Shown: positions 48,081 through 55,859 of the stretch, one piece after another
How positions within the stretch are numbered: position 1 is the stretch's first letter
Layout of the letters: the number at the start of each line of letters is the position of its first letter
From: Oleispira sp963851095
Lineage (GTDB): Bacteria; Pseudomonadota; Gammaproteobacteria; Pseudomonadales; Oceanobacteraceae
Direction of reading: 5' to 3'
Assembly: GCA_963851095.1 (NCBI GenBank)
Contig: CAWKOX010000008.1
Span: 62,001-126,000, forward strand
Length of the DNA: 64,000 nucleotides
Notes under the pieces: generated by a model
Database searches by the model: none
What the model was told of the DNA's origin: nothing
Seen by the model: the letters and a program-made list of their open reading frames with translations, nothing else
Position numbers and translations under genes: made by a program

Positions 48081-48454
48081 CTTTTCTCGAATAACGACTC
48101 ACAACTATCACAAACAAAGTTGTACTCTTCATTTTGACATTTAATCATTGCTGTTTTTCCAGCTCTTATTTCCCAATCACAGATTTTCCCGTTGTAGAGT
48201 AATGTTCCCTCTATGTAACATGGGGCATAGTTGTAGTGATCATGGATTACTTTACTATCCACCAACCTGGCTAAACGGAAAAATTCAGCAGAATCTGCAT
48301 GACTCAGATTTACATCATTTTGAGTACAACTGTCGATATCTGTTGATTGAAAGTCTTGAACATAAACATTTTCGATTGCTTTCACATCAAACTGCGAACT
48401 ACAAGAGGCAATAGAAAACAGGACGAAAATTTGCAATGATATTTTTCTTACCAT
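48077..48454 (-). CDS. Lipoprotein, candidate immunity partner of the amidase
   Basis: 125 residues; signal peptide with lipobox SIASC (MVRKISLQIFVLFSIASC), then a Cys-containing mature part (six further Cys, including CQNEEYNFVCDSC). No family recognised. Its start overlaps the end of the amidase gene by 7 bp, in the same cassette. An envelope lipoprotein translated with a peptidoglycan amidase fits an immunity role, but this is inference. Stop codon lies in the attC. Confidence 0.65.
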   Translation of the reverse strand: MVRKISLQIFVLFSIASCSSQFDVKAIENVYVQDFQSTDIDSCTQNDVNLSHADSAEFFRLARLVDSKVIHDHYNYAPCYIEGTLLYNGKICDWEIRAGKTAMIKCQNEEYNFVCDSCESLFEKS

Positions 48455-49041
48455 GCTGCTGTACTCGCTTCCCCAGGATGTTTATAAGAAACTTCAGGAT
48501 GAGTATAGATATCAGAACTATCAGTATTAAAAATTTTGTGTAAGATACCAATTAGTGCTTTCAGCGACTCATTTTGATTGTGAGTAACTGTTTCATAATC
48601 GGTCTTATTTAAATGTTTTCCTACAATTTCAATACCGATTGAATCACTGTTTACGGGATACCTTTCAGGGTAGTTCTTCCGTCGCTCATTCGAATCTATA
48701 GCGACAACTCGCTTCCCCCAGGATAAGCCCATAATTCTTTTAAGGGTATCCGGGTCACAGGATTTAGGATTAACAGTTATGCATTTGGACTTTATTCTGC
48801 GACCAACATGATAGCAACGTTTTTTTAAGCTAGCAGTTTGGTAGATTGTCCCGTCTTTAGCAATCAAGAAATGAGCTCCGTTACCGCCAGAATTGTAAGC
48901 ATTGAAAGTATGCTTTGCAGTTGGCGCATCAGTTTGGTGCACAACTATGGCTTTTACTGCTGGTAGTTTTCCATGTTCTATATGAGGAAACCTCTTCTTG
49001 ATAACTTTTTCATTAGTTAACATTCCATTTTCATCTATCAT
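48448..49041 (-). CDS. N-acetylmuramoyl-L-alanine amidase (Amidase_2), cassette gene
   Basis: 197 residues of the Amidase_2/PGRP-like fold: KAIVVHQTDAPTAKHTFNAY (H35 probable zinc ligand), GGNGAHFLIAKDGTIYQTA, NSDSIGIEIVGKHL (E138) and THPEVSYKHPGEAS (H181, H188). Cleaves the lactyl-amide bond of peptidoglycan. No signal peptide, so it either acts in the cytosol (recycling) or is exported by a secretion system or by lysis. Paired with an overlapping lipoprotein gene. Confidence 0.85.
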   Translation of the reverse strand: MIDENGMLTNEKVIKKRFPHIEHGKLPAVKAIVVHQTDAPTAKHTFNAYNSGGNGAHFLIAKDGTIYQTASLKKRCYHVGRRIKSKCITVNPKSCDPDTLKRIMGLSWGKRVVAIDSNERRKNYPERYPVNSDSIGIEIVGKHLNKTDYETVTHNQNESLKALIGILHKIFNTDSSDIYTHPEVSYKHPGEASTAAW

Positions 49042-49071
49042 TTACATTTCTCCTTGTTGTAAATATTAAGC

Positions 49072-49142
49072 TAACGCTTTTGTTGTGGGGCGCTGAAAGC
49101 GTCCAAGCCCCGCAGGGGCTGAACCACCAACTTTTTGTTACA
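49072..49142 (-). repeat. attC site 3
   Basis: TAACGCTTTTGTTGTGGGGC to CCAACTTTTTGTTAC, with a CGCTGAAAGCG inner palindrome. Nearly identical to the sites at 54914 and 56178. Confidence 0.88.
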
Positions 49143-49307
49143 TGCGAGGCACGTAAACCGTTGGAATAAAACGCTAATTTAGCACCACTTTCGTTTTTCT
49201 TGAGCAAGTAGATACAACCTTGCCAGTTCTTACAGTCTTTTAGATAAAACGCTAAAAGACATTTTATAAATTTAAAAAAGTACCAACCTAAATTTCTTTA
49301 AACATGT
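49143..49307 (-). other. Short cassette without a clear gene
   Basis: About 165 bp between two attC sites. A minus-strand frame of some 50 codons (containing KDCKNWQGC and SNGLRASHV) is open but has no ATG and runs into the attC, so I do not call it a gene. Contains a 9-bp hairpin GTCTTTTAG/CTAAAAGAC (49235-49260). Confidence 0.5.
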
Positions 49308-49397
49308 AACGCCTAGTATTTGCGGCGGTTTGCAGCGAGGTACGAGCGAAAAACCGTCCAAACTACGCAGTAGTTGATGCAACATACTTTTGTTAAA
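49308..49397 (-). repeat. attC site 4
   Basis: AACGCCTAGTATTTGCGGCGG to ACATACTTTTGTTAAAT. Belongs to the DUF4124-like cassette, stop at 49399. Confidence 0.8.
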
Positions 49398-49398
49398 T

Positions 49399-49848
49399 TC
49401 ATTTCTCACTCTGAATTGTAACGTCAGATTTACTAAAATAATCATCAATACTTATCATTTTATTCCTGCCATGTAACTTATAGCTAATCATAGTAGTCCC
49501 ACTAACTTCTCGTAACTTATACTTCTCTTTAATTGATTCTTTGTAAAATTTAACCATTTTATATTTAGGAATAATTGATATATACCTTAGTGTCGCAATA
49601 TCCACAGATGGATGATCGGAAATTTCTTTTTTCTTAGCGGTCGAATGCACTGAAATTCCATAAAACAAGGCAGATTTGCTTTTCTTTTTATTTACTGCTG
49701 GCTTAGCGTTCTCTATTTTTAATGTGCTTACCTCGCAAGGAGTGCTCTGGAACGATTTTTTTCCACTTGCAGTTTCACAGTGGTATATTTTTCCTGCATG
49801 AGAATAAAATGACAGGAATAGTAGAATTGCTATAAATATTTTTTTCAT
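49399..49848 (-). CDS. DUF4124-like secreted protein, cassette gene
   Basis: 149 residues; signal peptide MKKIFIAILLFLSFYSHA, then GKIYHCETASGKKSFQSTPC, the Tyr-Cys...Gly...Phe-Gln...Pro-Cys pattern of DUF4124. The C-terminal 100 residues are Lys-rich and not recognised. Periplasmic. Confidence 0.7.
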   Translation of the reverse strand: MKKIFIAILLFLSFYSHAGKIYHCETASGKKSFQSTPCEVSTLKIENAKPAVNKKKSKSALFYGISVHSTAKKKEISDHPSVDIATLRYISIIPKYKMVKFYKESIKEKYKLREVSGTTMISYKLHGRNKMISIDDYFSKSDVTIQSEK

Positions 49849-49863
49849 ATACTCACTTTAATT

Positions 49864-49947
49864 TAACGCTTTAGCTAACGGGCGTGCGTCTAGCACGTCC
49901 AATGGAGGCCGTCTTTTTGGCCGTAATGCCTTTCAGCGTATTGTTAT
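49864..49947 (-). repeat. attC site 5
   Basis: TAACGCTTTAGCTAACGGGC to CAGCGTATTGTTATA, with GGCGTGCG...GCACGTCC and GGCCGTC...GGCCGT inner arms. Confidence 0.75.
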
Positions 49948-49958
49948 ATGGATACAAA

Positions 49959-50195
49959 TCATCCATTAGAAAGAATTAAAAAAGTCACAAATACAATGAA
50001 AACAGCGAAACCCAAAATGGTAATAAATGTCTCATCTTCTTCCACTTTGTAGCTGCGAGGGTAATTCCCAAAGGTTATTATTAGCAAGCTAATACGGCCA
50101 GTCCAATGAATAATTATTTCAACGAAAAAGTTGATCAGTACCCACCGAACAATAGATGATATCCCTCGAAAAGCATCTTCTAGAAAATCTTCCAT
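49959..50195 (-). CDS. Small membrane protein, cassette gene
   Basis: 78 residues with two hydrophobic segments (about 17-40 and 57-77) joined by the charged loop RSYKVEEDETF. No family recognised. Clean position between two attC sites supports a real gene. Confidence 0.6.
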   Translation of the reverse strand: MEDFLEDAFRGISSIVRWVLINFFVEIIIHWTGRISLLIITFGNYPRSYKVEEDETFITILGFAVFIVFVTFLILSNG

Positions 50196-50213
50196 ATTTA
50201 CCTACTTACCATA

Positions 50214-50270
50214 TAACGCTTATATTTCCGAGTCACATCTTTTCGTGATCTCGGACAATGGATTGTTATT
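50214..50270 (-). repeat. attC site 6 (start of duplicated segment, copy A)
   Basis: TAACGCTTATATTTCCGAGTC to GGACAATGGATTGTTATTT, with CGAG(T/A)TCACATCTTTTCGTGATCTCG-type pairing (GAGTCAC...GTGATCTC). Confidence 0.8.
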
Positions 50271-50583
50271 TGAGGGTACCGAACAGCGGCTAAAATTTTA
50301 ATTTTACCAGCCTACAGTAAACAGTACCCGTTCTAGGAGAGGAATCAAAAAAGGAAATGGGGCGACGTACGATCGGCTATTAGTTAAAGAAGCGCTTGCG
50401 TCTGGTGTAACTTCACGCGTTCGTTCACCTGCGCAAGCGCTTCTTTAACTGTAGATTTGAAAACGATCTCGTCAACTTCCTAGTTAGATTTTCTTTCCAT
50501 AAAACGGTTAATGCTTAAACGATTTGCTTTGGCAAATCTTAAACTCTTAACCGTCTATTGATGCCTCTTATACGCAAATAACG
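50214..50583. repeat. Duplicated gene-less cassette, copy A
   Basis: 370 bp identical to 51683-52052 except C50564/A52033. No ORF of note. Holds a 19-bp perfect hairpin (50382-50400 with 50432-50450; arm AGTTAAAGAAGCGCTTGCG) whose 31-nt loop folds further (GGTGTAAC/GTTCACC), and a second hairpin ACGGTTAA...TTAACCGT with inner GATTTGC/GCAAATC. On the minus strand TTGACG-16 bp-TACAGT precedes the first hairpin and a T7 run lies beyond it, so a small RNA is possible. Confidence 0.85.
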
Positions 50584-50660
50584 CCTTGCCATAAAGGGCG
50601 CGCGATTAGCGCGTCCAAGTCCACAATCTTTTCGTGGGCTGTCTTTGATGCAATTGTTAC
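50579..50660 (-). repeat. attC site 7
   Basis: TAACGCCTTGCCATAAAGGGC to GATGCAATTGTTAC, with GGGCGCGCG...GCGCGTCC inner arms. Belongs to the DUF6756-like cassette. Confidence 0.8.
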
Positions 50661-51111
50661 ATGCCTTTTTTTTCAATGCTAGAAATGAGCTCTGAGCCAA
50701 TACCAACAATACTATTATGGTGAGTTTCACATATGAGCCACCTTTTATCTTTAGGAATTAGATAATACTCATAGGCAAAACATTCACCGATTATTTTCAC
50801 GATATTCAAAGTTGATGCTTCATAAATTGGGTAGAAAGGAGATTGATCGTCTTCAACCACAAACCAAACAATCTCATCATGATCTGGAACAATATCGATT
50901 AGCTCTTGAAAGCCCAAACCATTTTCGAAAAGGATTGATTTAGACAATTCTTAAAAGATTCCCACCACCATCTCCGATCTCCACCTTCCACAAAGCAATC
51001 AAGCAGCTCTTTAAATAGTACTTCTTCAAGACCAGCTGTGACTCTTTTAACTGATAAATTCAGTTTGAAAAGATCTATGGCATTCTCAATTTCTTCAATT
51101 ACTTCGGACAT
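50657..51111 (-). pseudogene. DUF6756-like cassette gene, frameshifted
   Basis: Two overlapping frames make one protein of about 150 residues. The first (from 51111) ends RRWWWESFKNCLNQS; the second continues LSKSILFENGLGFQELIDIV to ICETHHNSIVGIG. Adding one A to an AA run near 50950 joins them as ESFKELSKSIL. The pattern (RWWWESF, WFVVEDDQSPFYPIYE, EYYLIPKDKRWLICE.HH) matches DUF6756 proteins, which are unstudied. Decay or a sequence error cannot be told apart here. Confidence 0.7.
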
Positions 51112-51126
51112 ACTTTCTCTAGCATG

Positions 51127-51169
51127 TAACGCCCGCCATTATGGGGCATCCCATACATGGCATTGTTAG
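51127..51169 (-). repeat. attC site 8 (very short)
   Basis: GTAACGCCCGCCATTATGGGG to CATGGCATTGTTAG. Only about 44 bp, with GCCAT/ATGGC and ATGGGG/CCCAT arms, shorter than most attC sites. Confidence 0.65.
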
Positions 51170-51249
51170 CCCATTTATATTCGAAATGATGATTTCTTAG
51201 CTTCTCATTATGAGCTAATGGCATATTCTCAGATTCATTTAGCTTAAAT

Positions 51250-51642
51250 TCAAATTTTTGTGAAAAGCACCCCGCCATCACGAGATTCTGGATAAATTAT
51301 ATATTTTAAATATGCACTCATCATAAGAGTCAATTTAGAGTCGATTTCTTCACTAGTTTTCTTAACCGACTCCACCTTTCCAAAATTATCCACGCATACC
51401 GAACGAGTAAATTCCACTTCTAAGTTTTTATTATTACTTAATTCAGACTGATATATGGCTTGAAAATTAATATTATTTCTAGATTGGCACTCAACAAATT
51501 TATCTTTTAAAAATTCATTTTGTGGGTGATCTAAGTCAGTGCATGAAGAGATAGTTACCCTAGGTCTTGGGTTTTCACTTATATTGCTACAGCCACTCAG
51601 AATGCTTAAAACACTTAATCCAATATAAAAATATACTTTCAT
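51250..51642 (-). CDS. TonB-C-like lipoprotein, cassette gene, possibly frameshifted
   Basis: 130 residues from the ATG at 51642, with lipobox LSGC (MKVYFYIGLSVLSILSGC). The C-terminal part SVCVDNFGKVESVKKTS and LKYIIYPESRDGG recalls TonB/AgmX C-terminal domains. The frame ends soon after, but the neighbouring frame continues CFSQKFEFKLNESEN, as the domain should; one G fewer in the GGGG run near 51270 joins them. So the 3' end may be truncated by an indel. Confidence 0.6.
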   Translation of the reverse strand: MKVYFYIGLSVLSILSGCSNISENPRPRVTISSCTDLDHPQNEFLKDKFVECQSRNNINFQAIYQSELSNNKNLEVEFTRSVCVDNFGKVESVKKTSEEIDSKLTLMMSAYLKYIIYPESRDGGVLFTKI

Positions 51643-51682
51643 TCTACCTATTAGTTCCAATTTAAATACACCAGCACATGGC

Positions 51683-52052
51683 TAACGCTTATATTTCCGA
51701 GTCACATCTTTTCGTGATCTCGGACAATGGATTGTTATTTGAGGGTACCGAACAGCGGCTAAAATTTTAATTTTACCAGCCTACAGTAAACAGTACCCGT
51801 TCTAGGAGAGGAATCAAAAAAGGAAATGGGGCGACGTACGATCGGCTATTAGTTAAAGAAGCGCTTGCGTCTGGTGTAACTTCACGCGTTCGTTCACCTG
51901 CGCAAGCGCTTCTTTAACTGTAGATTTGAAAACGATCTCGTCAACTTCCTAGTTAGATTTTCTTTCCATAAAACGGTTAATGCTTAAACGATTTGCTTTG
52001 GCAAATCTTAAACTCTTAACCGTCTATTGATGACTCTTATACGCAAATAACG
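51683..52052. repeat. Duplicated gene-less cassette, copy B
   Basis: Second copy of the 370-bp segment, 1469 bp from the first and differing by one base. Includes its attC (51683-51739, TAACGCTT to GTTATTT) and the hairpin (51851-51869 with 51901-51919). Confidence 0.88.
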
Positions 52053-52149
52053 CCAACCACAACTGCGTAGCATGCTTGGCGCTTTTTGTGCGTCTTCATG
52101 CACAAAAGGTGACACGCTTGCGGAGTCTGATTGGTGGTTTTTGTTAAGT
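52048..52149 (-). repeat. attC site 10
   Basis: TAACGCCAACCACAACTGCG to GGTGGTTTTTGTTAAGT, with GCGCTTTTTGTGC and GCACAAAAGGTGACACGC arms. Belongs to the CPCC cassette, stop at 52144. Confidence 0.85.
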
Positions 52150-52452
52150 GTTTTTTGCATTGCCATCTGAATCTACGTGGTAATTAGTTTCGTATTTCTT
52201 ATTGCCCTTTTGTGGCAGCAATACCCAATCGGAGTCTTTTTCAAATGGAGGCTCATTATATCTCGCACGATATCCATCTGCATACTTGTGCTGAGACTGC
52301 CTCAAACTATAACCATTTGCACCACCTTCATAATCAGGGTCGTCAAATTGTACTGCGTCATCTTCCCAATCACAGACCTCACAAATTGTGAAAGTCCCTG
52401 GCGGTTTTAAATCTAAGCTTTTATATCCACAACATGGGCAAGTAAATTTCAT
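52144..52452 (-). CDS. CPCC-family cysteine-rich protein, cassette gene
   Basis: 102 residues from the ATG at 52452 (domain starts there; an ATG at 52476 is in frame). FTCPCCGYKSL at the N-terminus, ICEVCDWEDDAVQFDDPDYEGGANGYSLRQSQ next: two C-x2-C knuckles that should bind zinc, the family hallmark. Function unknown; frequent in integron arrays. Confidence 0.87.
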   Translation of the reverse strand: MKFTCPCCGYKSLDLKPPGTFTICEVCDWEDDAVQFDDPDYEGGANGYSLRQSQHKYADGYRARYNEPPFEKDSDWVLLPQKGNKKYETNYHVDSDGNAKNT

Positions 52453-52478
52453 AAATATGACGATGCCTCTACACACTT

Positions 52479-54309
52479 AACGAGGGTGTAGAAAAATACG
52501 ATATTTAGACATGTTTCCCTACTCCTCAAAAATTCCGTTTAATTTGCTCTGTTTTATTGAGTTTTATAATATTGGCAATGATATTCGAGCATATCGTTCA
52601 TATTGTCAAACATGAGTTCAGTCTGCTCTAAATTCGATCATTCAGAGCCTCTGATAACACCTTACTAGGCCCAACTCTCTACTTCACTATTCTTCCACAG
52701 CTTCTCTATATTGTGCACCATGCAGTACATTAACCACTGTGCAGTCGCTTTCACTTCGCCTCGTAAACCTATTCGGTTCAAACCTTTATTACTGGTAATA
52801 TTCCCGAATACTGGTTCAATTGTCCACATTCTTCGGCTGTACATACGACGACCTTCTGGGCTATCGATCTTTTGCTTCATTAGATCAAGGCACGTTATTT
52901 TTTCCTGCCCTTCATTTAAGAATGATACCTGCCTTCCTTTTTCTTTGACTGGGTTTCTCATGCACTTCGATTGCATACTGCAATTTCGACAATCTTCTAG
53001 CTCTCCACGAAAGCGGGTATAAAACCCTTTTATGCCTTCATAATCATCGCCTAAAAACTTCAATTCTTTTCCCGCTGGACATATACAGGTGTTACTAGAA
53101 AAGCTAACTTTAAATTCTGAGCTATGCATAGCCATATTAGTTTTTGCTTTATCTTTCCGGGTCTTTTTCCTTAACTCTTTGTGCTTCTTATAAAAGTCAG
53201 AATCTGAAAACACAGGGTTACGTTTTCTAAATTGATTATCAGGGACTACAGCATTAATATTTTCATCAAATAAATACTGCATGGTAGCTTCACTTGAAAA
53301 ACCAGTATCAGCAGTAAGAACTAAAGACGGTTTGAAAATACCATCACCAAAGTTCTTCTTAATACCTTCAACCATGGGTTTTAATGTAGCCTGTTCTTGT
53401 CCCATACCAAAAGCTTGAGCGTGAACGATTATCTGATGTTTTTCATCAGCAGCAGTGACGCAAGCCATTCCCTGAATCGTTCCTTTACTCGTTGTCATTT
53501 TTGCAGATTGATTATCCGTAATATTACTTTGTACTTCTTGCTTGCGCCTTCCTTGTCCCATACGAGGTTCATTCGTTGATAAGAAATCATCTATTTTTCT
53601 AGCGTTTTTCATCAAAGTATCGATAGTCTGCTGTTGATCTCTAGGTATTTTATTTCCTGAGTTTTTATCGCTATCATTTGATAGGTGCTTATCTATTATT
53701 CTCTTAGCAGCTTCTTTTAGTTTATCTGATTTTTTACGCAGTTCTTTGTGAGAGCCACTCCATTGTTTCGAGGCATTGGTTGGTAATTTACAACCATCAA
53801 TCGCAAAATGTTCTTTACCGATCAATCCACTTTTATCACAGATTAGTAGGACCTTATGAAATAAATGACCCATTGCTTCACAGTTAGAACTGACGAAGTT
53901 AGCAATCGTTGTGAAGTGTGGCTGACGACCTGCCGCTAAGGCGATGAACTTTAAATCTGTTTTACATAAGCGTTCAATTACACGGCTCGAAGTATGCCCA
54001 CGATAGTAAGCGTAAAAAATAACACGCAACAACAACGCAGGTGGATAAGCCTTGCGGCCTACGTTTTTATTTTTATAGCGAGCATAGAAATCAGAGACGA
54101 TCTCATCATTTTCGAGCAAGTAATAAAGGCAATACTCAAACGTATTATTGCCTAGAACTTCTAAATAATTGATATCAAAGAAAACGCTTTGATTGAGATT
54201 GTCATCGAGGAAATTGGACATGAAATAATCAGGTAAACGGTAAAGAACTATTTTACCTGATTTATTGAGCTAGATTGAGGGGTTTTTCTATTTTTCTACA
54301 GCCTGAACG
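52479..54309 (-). mobile_element. IS1182-family element, copy 2 (with 4-bp target duplication)
   Basis: Element 52483-54305 (1823 bp); AACG at 52479-52482 and 54306-54309. Same ends, orientation and target position in an attC core as copy 1. Confidence 0.92.
52665..54221 (-). CDS. IS1182-family transposase, intact
   Basis: 518 residues: YPPALLLRVIFYAYYRGHTSSRVIERL N-terminal domain, HFAIDGCKLPTNASKQWSG (first acidic residue), VLTADTGFSSEATMQYL (second), a Cys-rich insert ICPAGKEL...CRNCSMQSKC, and RRMWTIEPVFGNITSNKGLNRIGLRG (Glu). All DDE parts are present, so it could mobilise both copies. Confidence 0.95.
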   Translation of the reverse strand: MSNFLDDNLNQSVFFDINYLEVLGNNTFEYCLYYLLENDEIVSDFYARYKNKNVGRKAYPPALLLRVIFYAYYRGHTSSRVIERLCKTDLKFIALAAGRQPHFTTIANFVSSNCEAMGHLFHKVLLICDKSGLIGKEHFAIDGCKLPTNASKQWSGSHKELRKKSDKLKEAAKRIIDKHLSNDSDKNSGNKIPRDQQQTIDTLMKNARKIDDFLSTNEPRMGQGRRKQEVQSNITDNQSAKMTTSKGTIQGMACVTAADEKHQIIVHAQAFGMGQEQATLKPMVEGIKKNFGDGIFKPSLVLTADTGFSSEATMQYLFDENINAVVPDNQFRKRNPVFSDSDFYKKHKELRKKTRKDKAKTNMAMHSSEFKVSFSSNTCICPAGKELKFLGDDYEGIKGFYTRFRGELEDCRNCSMQSKCMRNPVKEKGRQVSFLNEGQEKITCLDLMKQKIDSPEGRRMYSRRMWTIEPVFGNITSNKGLNRIGLRGEVKATAQWLMYCMVHNIEKLWKNSEVESWA

Positions 54310-54399
54310 CCTCAAACACCGGCTTGTGAATGTTGGCAGTTTTTTTGCCACGCAAAAAAGGTGACGATGTTTACAAGTCCAGTGCTTTGACTTGTTATG
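54306..54399 (-). repeat. attC site 11, split by IS1182 copy 2
   Basis: AACGCCTCAAACACCGGCTTG to CTTTGACTTGTTATG. The outer core CTTAACG is on the other side of the IS at 52476-52482. Confidence 0.8.
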
Positions 54400-54895
54400 T
54401 GCATATGGATAGCACCGAAGTATTTCTTGAGCCAGTAGTTCGCTTCTTTGGATCATGGAGGGTTTCTACCAACTCGAACCCTGCCTTTCTCATCATGCCT
54501 GCTGAGGCTAGATTTTCTTCATGACGTTCGATATAGACGTTTGCACACATTTCATTGCCAGCCAATTTAATAGCCCCCCTTAGAAGCTGACTACCTAAAC
54601 CTTTGCCGCTTTGACTTGAAGCAACAACCACATCATTTATGTATGCAATATCTGATAAAACTGAATACTTGCTCAATTTGGGAGGACACGCCTCTTTTAT
54701 AATGAGAATAGCGAAGCCAACAATGCTAGTTTCTTCTGCTATTACAGCTAAAGCTTTCCCTTGATTTATAAGTTGAAATTGATGATCAATACTATCATCT
54801 GTAATGTAATTCCATTCGTTAGGCCCTTCCTTTAACAGGAGTTCTCGCATTGTTTTAAAGTCAATTTCATTTAGCTGACGAGAATGTATTTTCAT
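54395..54895 (-). CDS. GNAT N-acetyltransferase, cassette gene
   Basis: 166 residues: KALAVIAEETSIVGFAILII, YINDVVVASSQSGKGLGSQLLRGAI (acetyl-CoA loop) and ENLASAGMMRKAGFELVETL, standard GNAT motifs D/A/B. Substrate unknown. Stop codon lies in the attC end. Confidence 0.9.
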   Translation of the reverse strand: MKIHSRQLNEIDFKTMRELLLKEGPNEWNYITDDSIDHQFQLINQGKALAVIAEETSIVGFAILIIKEACPPKLSKYSVLSDIAYINDVVVASSQSGKGLGSQLLRGAIKLAGNEMCANVYIERHEENLASAGMMRKAGFELVETLHDPKKRTTGSRNTSVLSICT

Positions 54896-54913
54896 TCGAC
54901 TATCTCTTGCACA

Positions 54914-54985
54914 TAACGCTTTTGTTGTGGGGCGCTGAAAGCGTCCAAGCCCCGAAGGGGCTGAACCACCAACTTTTTGTTAGGC
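54914..54985 (-). repeat. attC site 12
   Basis: TAACGCTTTTGTTGTGGGGC to CCAACTTTTTGTTAGGC; sister of the sites at 49072 and 56178. Confidence 0.9.
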
Positions 54986-54988
54986 ATT

Positions 54989-55366
54989 TTATTTACCTTT
55001 AGCTGGAAACCAAATTCCCAGCACCTTATTTGTTGGTAAATGAATTAGCTCCCCGCTTCTGGAGTACTTAAGTTGCGGAATGTCTTTGAATGAGACCGTC
55101 ACTTCTTCTCCCAAACGAGTCCATTGATGCTCCCCTGCTTCCTTTATATCAAGAAGTAAGGAAACCTCTTCAGAATCATAGAGCTCAGATTTCTGAGGAA
55201 CTATTACAAAAACACAGTCGCCAGAAACCGTCTCAAAATCAGGGTGAAAAAGAGTAAAGCCAATATGCTCTTTGTCAGAGTTTTGAAGAACAATCGCTTT
55301 CGCTGCTTCCGAAGACATAACATTTCCTGAAAAAATCGATAATGCTAGATATAAAATAAATTTCAT
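54989..55366 (-). CDS. Small exported protein, cassette gene
   Basis: 125 residues from the ATG at 55366, since upstream codons in the same frame lie inside the attC. Signal peptide MKFILYLALSIFSGNVMSSEA. The mature part is beta-rich (DCVFVIVPQKSELYD, VSLLLDIKEAGEHQW). Not recognised. Confidence 0.65.
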   Translation of the reverse strand: MKFILYLALSIFSGNVMSSEAAKAIVLQNSDKEHIGFTLFHPDFETVSGDCVFVIVPQKSELYDSEEVSLLLDIKEAGEHQWTRLGEEVTVSFKDIPQLKYSRSGELIHLPTNKVLGIWFPAKGK

Positions 55367-55372
55367 ACGGCC

Positions 55373-55467
55373 TAACGCTTTTGTTGTGGGGCGGTGATAC
55401 GTAGTGAGGAACGAGCGAAGTTTAACCGTCCCAGCCCCGTAAGGGGCGAACACCAACTAATTGTTAT
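55373..55467 (-). repeat. attC site 13
   Basis: TAACGCTTTTGTTGTGGGGC, GGTGATACGTAGTGAGG, to ACCAACTAATTGTTATGA; sister of the site at 45041. Confidence 0.88.
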
Positions 55468-55474
55468 GAACCTG

Positions 55475-55747
55475 TCAATCAAGGTCATCAATACCATTAC
55501 CTCCCGAACTTATAGCTCTAATAATTGCAGCTATTGCATTGAAAGGAAATTGAACGATGCTCTCTATCAAATGAATCCAGCTGCTATCTGCATCCCATTT
55601 CTCTGGAAAAATGTAATGAGCAGATATGAAGCTTATCAAAGCAGCAATAAAGACCCAAAAATCAAATCCATTTATGAGCATATTAAAAGATAGATAAATG
55701 CCTAAGCAAAAAACTAAAACACTTAAGAAAACCCTGAAATTATTCAT
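55475..55747 (-). CDS. Small membrane protein, cassette gene
   Basis: 90 residues with two hydrophobic segments (about 5-25 and 30-48) and an amphipathic C-terminal third ending SSGGNGIDDLD. No family recognised. Confidence 0.6.
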   Translation of the reverse strand: MNNFRVFLSVLVFCLGIYLSFNMLINGFDFWVFIAALISFISAHYIFPEKWDADSSWIHLIESIVQFPFNAIAAIIRAISSGGNGIDDLD

Positions 55748-55758
55748 TAATTAGTTCA

Positions 55759-55859
55759 TAACGCCTCAATTTGCGGGCTGAGTTTGATGGCGAACTTTAT
55801 GCGTTTCTTTGCATAAAGGGTGACAGAAAACGAAGATCCGCAAGATTGACTTGTTATAC
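55759..55859 (-). repeat. attC site 14
   Basis: TAACGCCTCAATTTGCGGGC to AGATTGACTTGTTATAC, with AACTTTATGCG/GCATAAAGG inner arms. Confidence 0.85.

Noticed and set aside
51099..51281. 60-residue minus-strand frame
   Set aside because: Runs through an attC site; best explained as the displaced 3' end of the TonB-C-like lipoprotein gene.
54262..54524. Small frames on both strands near the IS1182 copy 2 right end
   Set aside because: They cover the IS terminus, the attC and the GNAT 3' end; no independent support.
55394..55693. 99-residue plus-strand frame in the array
   Set aside because: Antisense to the 90-residue membrane-protein gene and begins in an attC; opposite to all cassettes.
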